Below, piece by piece: positions 1 to 11,825 of a DNA stretch of 64,000 nt. Source of the stretch: Mesocentrotus franciscanus. Taxonomy: Eukaryota; Echinodermata; Echinoidea; Camarodonta; Strongylocentrotidae. Within the stretch, counting starts at the first letter, position 1, and every line of letters begins with the position of its first letter. The stretch is from positions 33,620,737 through 33,684,736 of the forward strand of contig CP137672.1 of the NCBI GenBank assembly GCA_037976565.1. Reading direction: 5' to 3'. The notes under the pieces were generated by a model. The model searched no databases, was not told the DNA's origin, and saw nothing but the letters and a program-made list of their open reading frames with translations. The position numbers and the translations under genes were made by a program.

Positions 1-37
1 GCTTAAACCATTCTGATTGGGAGGGGAGGGCACCACA

Positions 38-128
38 GCCCTGTAAAACAAAGCTTAGCAATTGATCATACGATTGACTTAATGAATTGCACGATCAATT
101 GCTAAGCTTTGTGTTACATGCAGGGCCC
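38..128. repeat. Foldback (inverted-repeat) element, diverged copy
   Basis: A 19-bp perfect inverted repeat, CAAAGCTTAGCAATTGATC, lies at about 49-67 and again in reverse complement at about 94-112, around a loop of roughly 26 bases. Outside the arms both sides carry a CCCTG/CAGGG block. The layout (GGGCCC-like end, then a TTACAAAG-like block, then a GATTGAT-like block) matches the better preserved element at 20492-20650, so I read it as an old nonautonomous foldback transposon. No coding capacity. Confidence 0.6.
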
Positions 129-293
129 AGGTCATTATTTGCAGTAAAGTAGTCGTTTATGTCCCTCCCAGATCATGAAAGGTTTTCACATTTTTGGACT
201 TTGCCGCAAGGCTTGACAAGTCTAAATTTTCCGACAGAAATTGAATATGGGCAGCTCATACGCCTCCCAAGCCTTAGATAAGACATAACAATC

Positions 294-494
294 TCAAGTG
301 GCATTCACTATATTAAGTATGTATGGTTCGCATAAACGACAGACAACATAGGGTTGGAAATTGTCCATGTATCCCTTTATACGGTTCGCTTGGATGCCAT
401 CGCCATTGGGTGGGCGACCGACTCGCTCCAACTGTCTTCGGAAGATGACATTCTCACAGCGGGGAAGGAAAGTAGGGCCGACACCAACTAATGA
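294..494 (-). CDS. Possible exon or gene fragment, unknown
   Basis: A 66-codon open frame without its own ATG runs on the minus strand from just after an in-frame TAG to a TGA at 294-296. It lies in a locally GC-richer stretch (about 360-500). The composition is protein-like (RRQLERVGRPPNGDG near the middle and CRLC near residues 52-55), not a microsatellite translation. An acceptor-like CATTAG sits at its upstream edge, and no AATAAA is seen close downstream. It could be a terminal exon, an old transposon fragment or chance; no family recognised. Confidence 0.18.
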   Translation of the reverse strand, partial: SLVGVGPTFLPRCENVIFRRQLERVGRPPNGDGIQANRIKGYMDNFQPYVVCRLCEPYILNIVNAT

Positions 495-499
495 CTACG

Positions 500-2110
500 T
501 TTCCTGAAGTCCTATTAAGCCATCCCTGTGCCCTTTTATTACATTCCTCCTCAACAGACGTTATACATAATCGCAAACATTGAGTAGCCATTTAAAGTCC
601 AGACGACAAGATGGCGACGTATTTTTCTACCGCGATCATTTTTTAGTGCCTATATGGGGTAAATGTCAGAAACATACGTCATCAACGTAAATCGTCTCAA
701 ATATAGTTTGTTCTTGCGGATATGGCAATTATGGCTACATGTCTAAATATATCAATGTAATTTTTGCAGACAAAATAGATAATAACAAATATGTACATGG
801 CCTGTATGCACAAATATGGATATATATATACCTCGTGATTGGAGATGATATTCCCAGTGCGATAACTTCAATCTTTGAAGGATGATTATTATTGTAAGAC
901 ACAAATTATGCTAACCATTGCAAAGCCGTTCAAACGTGGATGCTGTTTGATTAACCGAATCTTTACATCTGATATCTTATTTGTTTGTTAAATGTAATTG
1001 TCCTTTGGTAAACCGTAAAAAGGCTAAAGAACTTCTCTTACTTTTTACCCTTTACAAGACTTGCTGGAGATAAAAGGTATTAATGTTTCAGTGCGGTTTT
1101 GTTATTGATCTTAAATATTTCATCCAAATCGGTAAATAAAATAATGCATTAATATCCATCGAATACTTGCTGGAGATGACAAGTTATAATAAGCTCATCC
1201 GCTGGGTTTCAAGTAAATAATATAGTCTTTTTTAAATCTGTTATACAATGTAGGATTATCGTCACTGACACTAGTTCTGTCAATAATAACACTTCTGAGT
1301 TCGTTCTGCAATGTAAAGTTTCAAAAGGACGCCCGGATCATTACCGCGGTAAAATCATCTGATTTTTGTTTGTTTGTTTGTTTATTTATTTGTTTTAAAA
1401 ATATCTTATTATAATAAGTGATACCAGTAATGCTACATTGTAACTATCTCTTTAAAACAACGTTGGTTCTGTCAATATTAGTTTGCGTACACTTTAGTAA
1501 CATGTGCATGCGATTCATTACCGCAGTCTAAATAAAGATTGATTTCTGGTTAGCATCGCGCAAACATGCTGCCGAAAGAGAACACTAATTAATGGATTGC
1601 AGCTATCTATATAAGCAAGCCTCAAACTAAAACTTTTCACCCAATCTTCCAAGGCCCCTTGCTTTTTCCTTCTGTGACAGATTTACTTGGTGGCTGGCAT
1701 CGAGTGAGCCAGCGAAAGCATTCCATCTCTACGACCATTTATTTGTTCGCATTAAATGGGCCTTCTGACGCAGAGAAATAAATCTTGAGCATCAGGAGCG
1801 ATGGTAGAATAACCTTCGGTAGACATCGCACGATGGGGGTGAGCGTTGCGGGAGAAAAGTCATCTCGAGTATCTTCTTATCTTTGGAAGAGGTACGCAAA
1901 GATTTAGGAGAGGGTGAAATTGAAGGCTCTGTTGGTAATATGCAGGATGGGAAGTAAAAGTTGAGAAAATATTGACTTTAGTCCAAATCTTTAAAAAAAA
2001 AACTAACAAAAAGAAGAGAGAACAATGGCACCACTGATTGGCAAAAGAGAAGAACATAACGGTACCCAGATCTTTACATCAGCCTTTCGCTACGTGTCAT
2101 AAGCACCCCG
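500..2110. other. Noncoding AT-rich interval
   Basis: No convincing gene. It contains a short (TTTG)n run near 1367-1395 and a pyrimidine tract ending in CAG near 1660-1681 that resembles a splice acceptor. The frame after it runs only about 28 codons and I could not pair it with a donor. Confidence 0.5.
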
Positions 2111-2120
2111 CCTGTTTTTA

Positions 2121-2225
2121 TGTCTCTCTCTCTCTCTAACTTTTACAGGTGCACAGCATGTCTGTCCCTTTGCCCCCCTTTAACACACACACACACACAC
2201 GCACACACACATACACGCCCACATG
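2121..2225. repeat. (TC)n and (AC)n microsatellites
   Basis: A (TC) run at about 2123-2137 is followed by (AC)/(CACG) repeats at about 2183-2222. The overlapping open frames here are translations of these repeats and are not genes. Confidence 0.85.
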
Positions 2226-2399
2226 CACCTTCCTCTCCTCTTTTCTCTATCATTCTTTCAGGCATCACCAACATACACATCATTTCTTTTGTATTCACAT
2301 TTTATTTTTACAATTTCAAGGTATATGTTTCTATATTTGTGTATCGAGGTACTTGTTTTTGTAAGATATAAGTCATTCAACTATAATTTCTCCGCATAA

Positions 2400-4030
2400 G
2401 ACCCTCATTTATTCTCAATAGGGTATACGTTTACCTATTATGCTCCATCCTCTAAAACAGAATTCCCAGATTTCTCACTTACTCCTGTCTCTTTCTAGGA
2501 AAACATCACGTTTCTCACGCACATGCAGGCTCCTCCACTTACCCAGACCTCTCTTCAACCTCGTACGGAAATATTCGCTTTCATAAACAAATCTGATATT
2601 GCTTCCCCTGATGAGATATTGCCAAGACGGATGCAGGAGAAAAAATGGCAAAGAAATAAAAAAAGAGAAGAAGAAAAGAAAAATCGGTCGAAATTGGATG
2701 TGAATTTCTGGACGTGTCTAGGAATCGATTGGAGACATGTACGGTGACGGCTTCCGATCGATCTAGTTTGTTCAGCTGGGTGTTTTTAATGACATGTTTG
2801 TTTTCATTTGGTTGCCATGGAGACAACAGCATCCGTAACACACACAGCAATCACCATGGGAAAATATTATCTTTGTTTGTGGATATGAGCTTTTGATTAA
2901 ATAACGGTGTTTGCATCGTTTTAAACATTGATTTAAGTGCGTTTAGAACATTTACAAGGGTTTGCATGTCATCACTAACATAAATCTTCCTTTTCCTTTT
3001 ACATTAAATAAATTTATTAGAAAACTTTGAACAATTTACATAGGCCTATTTATAAAATCATGTTGAATGATATTAAACAAATCCAGATTTTGTTTAAACA
3101 ATATAATCTTCATTACGAGATTGACTTAGGTACCTAAGACTGCAGCTAAATAGTGTGGACATTAACGAGTATCTCATACGGCTTTATTTTTTATATTTTT
3201 GTTATAGTTATCTCATTGTGCCCATTGCAAACGCATGCATGACGTAGAGCTGCGTCAATGACCGGCGGAATTTTTAACGCCCCGTGTAAAAGTAATTGTG
3301 AAAAGAACAAGTTGTTTTGAATTACTGATGTATGTGCTTATCGTCTTAACAGGCATGATTTAATAGCGCAGGTATACAGGCAATCGAAACGATGCGTCAA
3401 TATTTCATTGAAGGTACATTTCGTCATTCAAGTTTATACAAATGTAAATTCAGTTTGTCGCAGTATCATCGTTTTCCCTTTGTTTTAAAATCATAGGACC
3501 GATAATGCTTAGGCCTATCATGTTAGTGATATCTTTACAAAACCAAGATATTAAAATCAATAAACATCTGGCCAGCATGGGATTCATGTCATTTGTGCAA
3601 CAACCTCACGTCCCAATGAAATATCCCCATCATCCCACACACGCACTCTCTAAATCTCCAAGATATACCTGTGACCATAGATCTGGTATGTATGATGGGA
3701 GTGAGATTTCGTTTGCTATTTCATCATTAAGATATGAGATGGAATAGAGACCTCACGCCAGCATGGTTTGTATAGACGGGAGATCATTTTAGATTCCACT
3801 TCATAAACACTTTCCTTCGCTGGACGGCAAATCAATCTCATCAACGCATTCCAATCAGTCTAAGCATTTCTTCAGTAGGTCTAACTACCAAAGCACATCC
3901 AACACTAGAAGGAACTTCGCTACAGCTGAATCCTTCTTCTCCTGTGTGCTAGGTTGCCGGACATGGTTCACAGAAGATGTATGACGAAAGAGGCCAAAAG
4001 GTCAGATCAGCACAATAATGAACCCTCCTC
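2400..4030. other. Noncoding interval
   Basis: No supported gene. Open frames at 2523-2896 are short, overlap on both strands and have no recognisable product. TAGGCCTA palindromes occur at 3041 and 3510. Confidence 0.45.
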
Positions 4031-4033
4031 CAC

Positions 4034-4420
4034 CTGACGCAAATGCCGTTAGCACCCCCTACCAGTCATCTCTAAATGCAGCCCTTCCTTAATACATGTA
4101 CCTCACCCTCGCGGGAAAGGGAGGTTTGATACCCAGGCAGCATTATACTGGACAGACCCGTCCCCTACTCATTATTAACCATTACCACAATAAACCGGTC
4201 ACCTCCGATTGCACCTCTCGCCCCTCCATCATAGATTCGAATCCCAAGATATACCCTACACTCAGGTAAAGGGATATAAGGATAAAGTACCGATCCCGCC
4301 CTGACGCAAAAGTTATAACCCCCACTAGAGCGGTCACATACAATTTCGTCACCACCCTTTCCTCATGAATTCGTACCTCAATACGTACCCCACCTCACGG
4401 GAAGGGGTGAAGATAGGCAC
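4034..4420. repeat. Diverged tandem duplication, period about 267 bp
   Basis: CCTGACGCAAATGCCGTTAG near 4034 is echoed by CCTGACGCAAAAGTTATAAC near 4301. GTACCTCACCCTCGCGGGAA near 4098 is echoed by GTACCCCACCTCACGGGAAG near 4386. The two halves therefore look like an old tandem duplication. No coding frame spans it. Confidence 0.5.
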
Positions 4421-4429
4421 CTACTTCAA

Positions 4430-5160
4430 TTGAAGCACGATCGGATGACATAGCTGTTTAACGGTAAATATAAGGAGCTAAGCATTCAATTAAGGATCGT
4501 GTGTTGTGATTGTATTTGCTCATGATCTTGAGCATACGGACGTGTCAAGAGGTTTATTTTCTCGTCGAGGTATTTAGACAGGTCGTGACAGGAGCAAATC
4601 GCGATATACAGAGGCTGGACTTTGAGAGAAGCACAGCGGAAATCATTCTCACAAGTAGTTTCGCAATTCACTGCCACAAACCTCTTGTCCCTGCCAAAAA
4701 TTGTATTTTGTATTCTGATACTTATCAATATTACTTCCATGACGATTATTATTGCGATGGAATAATTTAATTTTCTGCATTAACTCCTAGATTTATGTTA
4801 TTCATAATTCAACCAGAATTAACACCTTCAATATGAAACAGCCTTTTTAATTTCACTTTCTACTAAATTACCAAAATGAGATAGACTTGATGAAGCATAC
4901 AAATTCAAAATACAATTACGGTGCATTGTATCGTACTAATAAGTCTTATATAGAATTTAATCAAATAATCAAACAGCAATTTAAAGTATAATGATAATGT
5001 ACTTCTGTTAAATCAGAATTTAACAGTAATCGTTGTAATGTAATGAAATGAAATGTATTTCTTTGATATTTTTTTTTTGATTGGTTCACAAGATTGTTGT
5101 ACGATGTTCAATAAGAGCATTATATATTTGTATTTACTATTCATTGGTTGATAGTAAAAT
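4430..5160. other. Noncoding AT-rich interval
   Basis: Overlapping open frames on both strands at 4486-4770 have no recognisable product. The rest is AT-rich with no structure that I could define. Confidence 0.4.
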
Positions 5161-5161
5161 C

Positions 5162-5450
5162 TATAATAATAATAATACTCCGATTTTATATAGCGCGAAT
5201 TATACAATTAAGTCTCTAAGCGCTTCCAAACTTGGAGATAATACCCCGGCTTTAGCTGTGCTGCCATTACGGCGCTCTAGCATTCCAAGGAATTAATTCC
5301 TGCCAGGTACCCATTTACATCACCTGGGTTGAGTGTGAGAAATGTAGATCAATGTCTTGCCAAAGGACATTAGTGCCGCGGCGGGACTCGAACCGCGGAC
5401 CTTGTGATCGACAGTCCGGAGACGTAACCACTCGACCACGACACCTCTAC
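5162..5450 (-). mobile_element. tRNA-derived SINE, copy 1
   Basis: Read on the minus strand, the head (5373-5448) is tRNA-like. It has an A box TGGTCGAGTGG and a B box GGTTCGAGTCC, then the body motif CACTAATGTCCTTTGGCAAG, then AATGGGTACCTGGCAGGA, and finally a GCGCTATATAAA tail ending in ATTATT repeats. The copy at 10781-11118 shares the head, the CACTAATGTCCTTTGGCAAG block and the tail, which establishes a family. The parental tRNA is not identified. It is a nonautonomous retroposon with internal Pol III promoter elements. Confidence 0.8.
5373..5448 (-). promoter_or_regulatory. tRNA-like head with Pol III A and B boxes
   Basis: The A box TGGTCGAGTGG and B box GGTTCGAGTCC are spaced as in a tRNA gene. 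This is the likely internal Pol III promoter of the SINE. It is not scored as a functional tRNA because no clean cloverleaf with an assignable anticodon was found. Confidence 0.65.
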
Positions 5451-5624
5451 AATAATATAACACGCGCAAAATCGACCCCCTGCTCATGACTATCCATCAT
5501 TTATCTTGACAGTTGCCATTCAGTAGAATAAAGTGCTCTTTCATGGGGATGAATATTGGGTTCCTGCCGGGGGTGACACGCAGGTCAAACGTCACAGTCA
5601 ATTGACCTTGGTATTCATCTTCTT

Positions 5625-5822
5625 TTGGGTCACTCTTTGAAACAAAGACTGATTGCCTCGGGGAGGTCAGATTTATTTTTGAAAATGTTTAAGGAAGACC
5701 CGAAACTAGATGATTATGATATCTTTCAAGTGTATAGCGCCACGTCAGTTTCTTTGTCACTCTGTCACATTTCGTCTAAAGTATTATCAGTAGTAGATGT
5801 TGAAGAACTGAACAATTTTTAA
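5625..5822 (+). CDS. Possible small open frame with downstream AATAAA, unknown
   Basis: A 65-codon frame contains a protein-like acidic segment (MFKEDPKLDDYDIFQVY near residues 21-37). An AATAAA hexamer lies at 5883-5888, about 60 bases after the stop. That is the right spacing for a terminal exon, but AATAAA is common by chance in DNA this AT-rich. No family recognised and no clear acceptor. Confidence 0.2.
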   Translation: MGHSLKQRLIASGRSDLFLKMFKEDPKLDDYDIFQVYSATSVSLSLCHISSKVLSVVDVEELNNF

Positions 5823-5949
5823 ACGGCTTTCTATATGAATCCATAATGTATGATAGTTTTCGTATTTTTGCAATTAATGTGTAATAAAAGGGTTTAAAAG
5901 TTAAAAATTAAAAGTTAAATGAAAATGTAAAACGATGTATAATTTTCAG

Positions 5950-6705
5950 TGTTTTTAATTGCCCCTTCTGCCACCCCAACTCACTCTGTTTGTGTCTTTA
6001 ACTGTATCTTTGTCTCTCTTGATATACCTGCGTATATATTTCTCTTTCCAATCTTTACTTCTCATCTTTCTTCCTCTCCATTTGTTCTCCTATTCTCTGA
6101 AATCGAACATTACGATATTCTATAAGATCTACTGCAGATGTTAAACAACTAACACATTCAAGTACCTGAGTATAAGATCCTTATTGATAAAGTTGCGATT
6201 AAACTGTGAAGGAAACTACCTAAAAGTTATTAAGAAAGTTTATGTAGCACATTTAGGAATAATATTATGAGGTTTTGGAATCATTAAAAGAATAATACAA
6301 TCTTGCTGAAAATCACACAACGTGAAAATGCAGTGCACATAGATTTCGGTATATGGGACTACACACACGCACTGATATCAACATTTGGTTAAAGCTCTGA
6401 ACTAATATGCTCTGAGGTCGTGTCAGGAGAAACTATTTGAATTTGTATGTTGCTTTTATGGTATCTTCCACATAAGATAACAAATCTATGATATAGCTCA
6501 CAATTTTGTTCAGGTTTATGAGACCTCATCTTTCTCTTTAACGGAATAAATCCGCCATGATTATACACAAGAAGGAGCCCCAAGTTCAATGAAGTCTGTA
6601 ATTACTCCTTGATTATTCTGGGCCTGTGAATCTAGTTCGGAACATCTGTCTACCTCCGAGCTATGAAGAGTAATTTGAATCTGACATCGAATCTTTCGTT
6701 TGAGA
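5950..6705. other. Noncoding interval
   Basis: Pyrimidine-rich at the start, otherwise AT-rich. No gene or repeat that I can support. Confidence 0.4.
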
Positions 6706-6707
6706 GA

Positions 6708-7350
6708 CAAAGTAAAAAGGAGAGAGAATGAGAGACAAGGGGATTGATAGACAGACAGAGAGCAGAGATGGGAGAAAGAGAACAGAAACAAGAAGAATGG
6801 ATGTTAAAGGGGAGGCAGGAAAGGCAATTAAAGAACTACATGAGAAAGCAGAAGATAACGTGAGGGAGAAGGCAGGAGAGAAAGAGAAAAGAGAGAGATA
6901 GAGATAGAGATAGAGAAGAGAGAGAGATAGAGATAGAGATAGAGAAGAGAGAGAGATAGAGATAGAGAAGAGAGAGAGATAGAGATAGAGAGAGAAAGTG
7001 TGTGTGGGTGGGGGTTAACGAGGAAGTAGATGGGAGGACGAGAGTAAATGAGAAATGATGAGAGAGAAGGATAGTGAAAGAGAGTGAAGAAGAAAAAAAA
7101 AGAGTGAGAGAAGAATAGAGAACTGAAGAATAGAATCTGATCAGGATGCATAATATAGTGAGGGAGAACGAAGAAGAGGCAGAAATATGAAACACAACGA
7201 GAGAGAAACGAAAGACGAAAGAAAGAATATGAGAGAATGATACAAGAGGAAGGAGAGAATAGGCCTACAGGGCGAGACAAAGAAAGAATGAGAGGGCAGG
7301 CAGAAAAGAAGGGAGAAGAGAGGAGTGGAGTAATGGAGAGAAGGAAATAG
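6708..7350. repeat. Purine-rich tract with (AGAGAT)n minisatellite core
   Basis: The plus strand is almost entirely purine over about 640 bases. A core at about 6888-6990 is built of AGAGATAGAGATAGAGA-type units. All long minus-strand frames here (serine/leucine/phenylalanine-rich) are translations of the tract and are not genes. Confidence 0.85.
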
Positions 7351-9175
7351 AAGAGTTTCTGTAGACACAGCCAGCCAGCAAAGCGAACACGCAACGGGTC
7401 GAATACGGGGTCATTACCGCGGTCAGGTTTAGAGCAAGAGGAAATAAGAGACAAATGCACTTACTCAACTCTCTTTTCTGTCATACCACATTATGAAACG
7501 GATACATTTACGACTTGACATACTATGTAACGTACTACATTTCTTTTATCTCCCTAATAACTACTATCAAACACAATAATACATACTATTTTACCGTGCC
7601 ACAAGTGCGGTATAATACCGCCATGATCATAAAACGTTGATTAATTACATTAAAATGCGCATTATTCAACAGCAATTACCCCAAGTCTAGTTTGTTGGTG
7701 GTCTGATGTTCAAGTACGGATTTAACATAATAATAATGTTGTGGTGAAATAATTATTCGAAAACAGAATGGCATGCATGAATTAGTTCGGGTTTTTACAC
7801 AATCAGTCAGGAAGTTCCTTCGACCACATGACATGAATGGTCCACTTGTAATGCAATTGTAAGTTTGCTTCTGTATATGGCCTTGGGTCAAAAGACCATC
7901 AAACCAATAACTGCTTGATCAAAATATGTACTACTGTGGTTATAAGTTGTTGCTTTTGATTTTTTTTACTTTTTATAAAACCTGGTTATAGACCCAACTC
8001 TCTACAGAAGTCCACTCCAAATTTTATTGAGTTAAACCGAAAATGGAAAATTCTTTTTGCCCAATTGATCGTGAGCCCGGCAGGCACTGAGCAGCGCCAG
8101 ATCGACATTGCTCTATCCCCTCATTGTTGAACGCCAAACAAGGTAGCAGCAACTCCCATCTTTTAACGTATTTAATGTATTAAGACCCCATCAGCTTGCT
8201 AAAAAATAGCATGACAATTCATAATGCTATATGCATGCCTAAGTAGGTTATCTTGTTTACACGATTGTTTTAATACAGTACCACCCAACATTGCCTAAAA
8301 CCTTTCTGAAGTATAACAGTAGCTGCTATGTCATAAGTATACCAGTCTCGCATGAGACATGCAAGACGTGAGGTTGTGATCGAGATGGTATTTTTGAGAG
8401 TTCATTTTATGCTATTGTGAGCAAAAATCTTATGGTACGGTGCGTAGCATCGTGTTTTATTGTGATTATAAGTATGTGGAATAAGCCTATAGGGATATCT
8501 CCTCTTAAAAATGTATACTTCAGTTGTATTATTTCTTGAAATCTGCAAATTCAGATAAATCAGATATGGATTTTTCGAAAAAATACAGTTACTTTAACAG
8601 CTTTGAATTGTGTATGAAAGGTGCGACCTTTAAAGGAACATCTGCCCGTACACAGTCTCTGTTGTAATATGGTAACATCATAGTAGCAATGTAGCGTGTC
8701 CTCTTTTTCGCTATGGTATGATGCTTTCATTATTTTCATTTAAAATACATTGACACATGCATATTCATTACAATTTGAAAATAAATATCTCCATAACTCA
8801 GAAGGCAGCATAAATCTAAAGATTATCTCTATTAATTATTAAAAAAGCACACAATCTGTATCTGTTGATTGCAAAACATTTCTTCATATTTCACTTTGAG
8901 GATGAATTATGCATACCTACCTACCTCCCTTCCACACAGCAGCTTTCGACTCCCATGTCCTACATGTATACATCATATATTGTATGATGAAAATTGATTC
9001 GACCCACCATCTCGTGTTCAGGGCTAGATGCAGATGCATTCTATGCTTGGTGGAACTCGTAATTAAATTCCATCCTCCCATTGTTGTAATCGAATACTTT
9101 CTGGTAGACATCAAGCTTACATATACTCGTCATGCCGAATACCTAGAGTTTACAATTACATACACGTAAATATTT
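7351..9175. other. Noncoding interval, presumed intron or intergenic
   Basis: No supported gene. If the exon at 9182-9307 is real, this lies within its first intron. I searched the minus strand here for a following exon and found none that I could defend. Confidence 0.4.
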
Positions 9176-9181
9176 ACTTAC

Positions 9182-9307
9182 CGTACGGTAGACTCCTAAC
9201 AATATCCCGATGAATAAGAAGATTATTAGCATCTTGCTGGCCATTTTCTGGTTCAAGTGAGTCCTTTTTAGAGCGTGTCTTACCCCGCTTTCCACGCCGC
9301 AACTCAT
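9182..9307 (-). CDS. Putative first coding exon: signal-anchor or signal-peptide protein
   Basis: The minus strand has an ATG at 9307 in good initiation context (GCGCC before it, G at -3). Exactly 42 codons follow, then a consensus donor: exon...TACG|GTAAGTAAA with the GT at 9181-9180, phase 0. Residues 1-25 are polar and basic (MSCGVESG..., KRTHLNQK). Residues 26-40 are a hydrophobic run, MLIIFLFIGILLGVY, followed by R-T. A long basic N-terminus before one hydrophobic segment fits a type II signal anchor, as in Golgi enzymes. Starts at Met22 or Met26 would instead give a classical signal peptide. The remaining exons are not identified, so no function is assigned. Reading on past the donor hits a stop within about 13 codons, as expected of an intron. 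Confidence 0.5.
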
Positions 9308-9720
9308 GGCGCCGTCCCTGCTGAAATCCCAATAGTAAAGTTCGGCAGATTTATGGCTGTCCGGTTAATGTCAGGCTCTTCGAATCAAAGCTCGTGCGTC
9401 GCTGCAGTCAATTTTCATTTCAGTTGAACCTTATCTAGGCACAGTTCTTTTCAAAATAAACATCTAGACTCAGCAAAGTATAATTTCTCGAGAATGTTCT
9501 TTACCAAGAAACCGCTTTCTGACGTATAGCATGGCATCATTAAAGATTAACACACGCAACGATCAGGAGCGGGCATGAAACCCGTTGATAGCTTTTCGAT
9601 CCAGACATATTTTTTTCCCGCGCAATCCATCTATCTCTCGCTGTCGTCTGGTTTTGGATTGGGACTAGATAAGTGGCCATAACTGAACAATGCGGGCGCT
9701 GCCAGAAAAGTTGGTTGCCT
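9308..9720 (-). promoter_or_regulatory. Presumed 5' UTR and promoter of the 9182-9307 exon
   Basis: Sequence upstream of the ATG is free of microsatellites and richer in CpG than its surroundings (several GCG/CGC clusters at 9300-9700). I cannot assign a TATA box or start site. The call rests on its position next to the exon. Confidence 0.3.
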
Positions 9721-10780
9721 AGAAACCTCTTTTATTGCTTGCCTTTTCCTTATACATATAGATGTTTACATTTTTGTTGACTCGGATGGATGAATCCTTT
9801 TGTGGCTAGAATATAATTTATATCTGTGACGAACAGAATAAAGGCAAATTCTATTATGGAAGAAGAACATTTATTATTTGATGATTTTTATATTACCATC
9901 GTTGTCGTCTGCAACTTATGCTTATTGTGTATTTTCTGACTTTGTTAAGGAGAGACTTTGATAAGAGGAAGAATACATTTGTGATAAAAATGATTCCTTG
10001 CTGAATGATCATTATTTTGAAACTACTGTATATTCCTTCACACTTATTCCAGTTCAATCCGTCAACCTCATCCTTAATCTAATTTGAGAATAAACTCCTT
10101 TCCATTTCTTATTATTGCATCTCTAATCTTCATCTTTCAATCCCAAGTTTAGCCTGATGACTTGTTTTGTGACTTATTGCGTCATATGAATTTACCACTT
10201 CATGTTTGTTTCGTTTATACAGCAAGATTTGTCTGTAAATGCAACGTAGTAGGCCTATGAAACATTATCTTAATCAGTGACTAAAATGTGCCTTCTTTTT
10301 CAACATACTCAACTTCCATTTCATCCCACATTGTTTATGGGTAATGTGGGAGTAGAAAATCCACTTTCCATTCCATAATCGAGCCAACGGAGCGAGTGAG
10401 AAAAAAAGTCTGATTTCATATAGCATGTTTAGTGGCAATGTCATTTCGGCATCGAAATATACAAGGAAATATACAAGCTAATTATGTCCGAACATAAGAA
10501 GAAAAATTGCCCGGAAATTAATGATTTCAAAATGTTGGGGAAGGGGGAGGGGGGTTGCTGCAGCCACTTTTCTGCCTGTCTCGTATACCCGTGAGCGAGA
10601 TGAGGAATGTCTGTCTCGTGGTCGTCGGTGATTCAACAGCGTAGTGCTACACAACGACGCGACCTAGCGGAGTGATTGGGGTATTCCCTTCTGGGGGTGT
10701 AGGCTAAACGTTTTTTTTTTATTTTTATAAATAATTATTATATTGTTTGATAGCTAAAAGTGTAATGTCCTTTCATTTTG
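9721..10780. other. Noncoding interval
   Basis: No gene supported. It includes a TAGGCCTA palindrome at 10250 and a short GC-rich patch at about 10610-10690. Confidence 0.4.
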
Positions 10781-11118
10781 AATAATATTACTAATAGTAG
10801 TCAAATTTATATAGCGCTTAATACCACGTTTCTATCCGCTTTACATTGTAATTATTATTAAATGTTCATTGGATCCAAAATCTTATCCACACGTGATAGT
10901 GCACACGTTCCGCTCCCTGGGGAGTATTCGGGCCAGGCGCCATTTTAAAAGCGCACACATTCCAATCCAACCACAATAACGTTCGCATCCTACTGGGTGG
11001 CAAATGCAGATTAAATTCTTGCCAAAGGACATTAGTGCCTAGGCAGGACTCGAAACGTGAACCATGTAATCAACAGTCCGGTGACGTATCCACTAGACCA
11101 CAACACCTCTACAAATAA
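10781..11118 (-). mobile_element. tRNA-derived SINE, copy 2
   Basis: Same architecture as copy 1: tRNA-like head at 11036-11110 with A box TGGTCTAGTGG and a decayed B box TTTCGAGTCC, then CACTAATGTCCTTTGGCAAG, then CTGCATTTGCCACCCAG. A downstream CCCCAGGGAGCGGAACGTG block follows, with a GCGCTATATAAAT tail. The B-box change suggests that this copy is no longer transcribed. Confidence 0.75.
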
Positions 11119-11240
11119 TAGCATAAAACCTCTTGTAGGTTGCCATGGTTGCTCTTAACGTACCCTTTATTCTTAAGTAAAAGTTTACAAAACAAAACAA
11201 AACACTGCTTAATCCAGTGAGCAAAGTGATCAACCAGACT

Positions 11241-11626
11241 TTAAAGTGACTCGGTAACTTGCCTCAGATTCTGAAACAAAATGATGGATTTAGCTCATGC
11301 TGCAATCATAATTATAAACCTTTAGGTCAGTCAGGAATCCCATGACTTTTACAAGCCAATCGCCTGTCTGATTATCAAGATATATATGATTGGAAATCGA
11401 AATTTTATTTTTCGTTTTCCTAAGGGTTTTTATAACACTACAGTATATTGGGGGAAATGAGTATGGTAAAACCGGTCACTCAAGGATTTTTACTTTTTTG
11501 AGGCACTTCATGATCATTTTGAAGCGCTATTGTTTAAGGGCTTCAATATTACACCATATCACAGACACTGATAACACGTAAAGGGCCACGCATCTCAGAT
11601 TTAACATTGTTAAACGATGCCTTTAA
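11241..11626 (+). mobile_element. TTAA-bounded MITE, copy A
   Basis: A 386-bp unit flanked by TTAA at both ends. A second copy in the opposite orientation lies at 31745-32131. Shared blocks include GTCAGTCAGGAA, TTTACAAGCCAATCGCCTGT and TAAAACCGGTCACTCAAGGA. The terminal bases on each side, inside TTAA, are short and only partly inverted. TTAA target duplications are typical of piggyBac-type elements, but no transposase is present, so the superfamily is an inference. Confidence 0.65.
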
Positions 11627-11825
11627 AGTGCATTGTTAGCTATTTCTGTTGCACTGTAACAAAATATATGTTCACCGCTGATTACATACGTGACGGACGA
11701 AGCAACTGAGCGTTAAAATCACATCATTTTCTGAACATCCTACGCCACTCGGCGTGTTAGGTAATGCAATTCCAAATACAATAGCGCAAATAAGCAATGC
11801 AACTCGGCGTGAGAGGAGAGACACA

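Noticed and set aside
6828..7460. Minus-strand frame of 210 codons and its overlaps
   Set aside because: It is the translation of a GA-rich tract (serine, leucine, phenylalanine). No domain and no splice context.
8071..8175. Possible SINE or LINE fragment (CCAAACAAGGTAGCAGCAAC, CATCTTTTAACG)
   Set aside because: The block order does not match the 48990 SINE and there is no tRNA-like head. Only a vague resemblance to retroposon tails.
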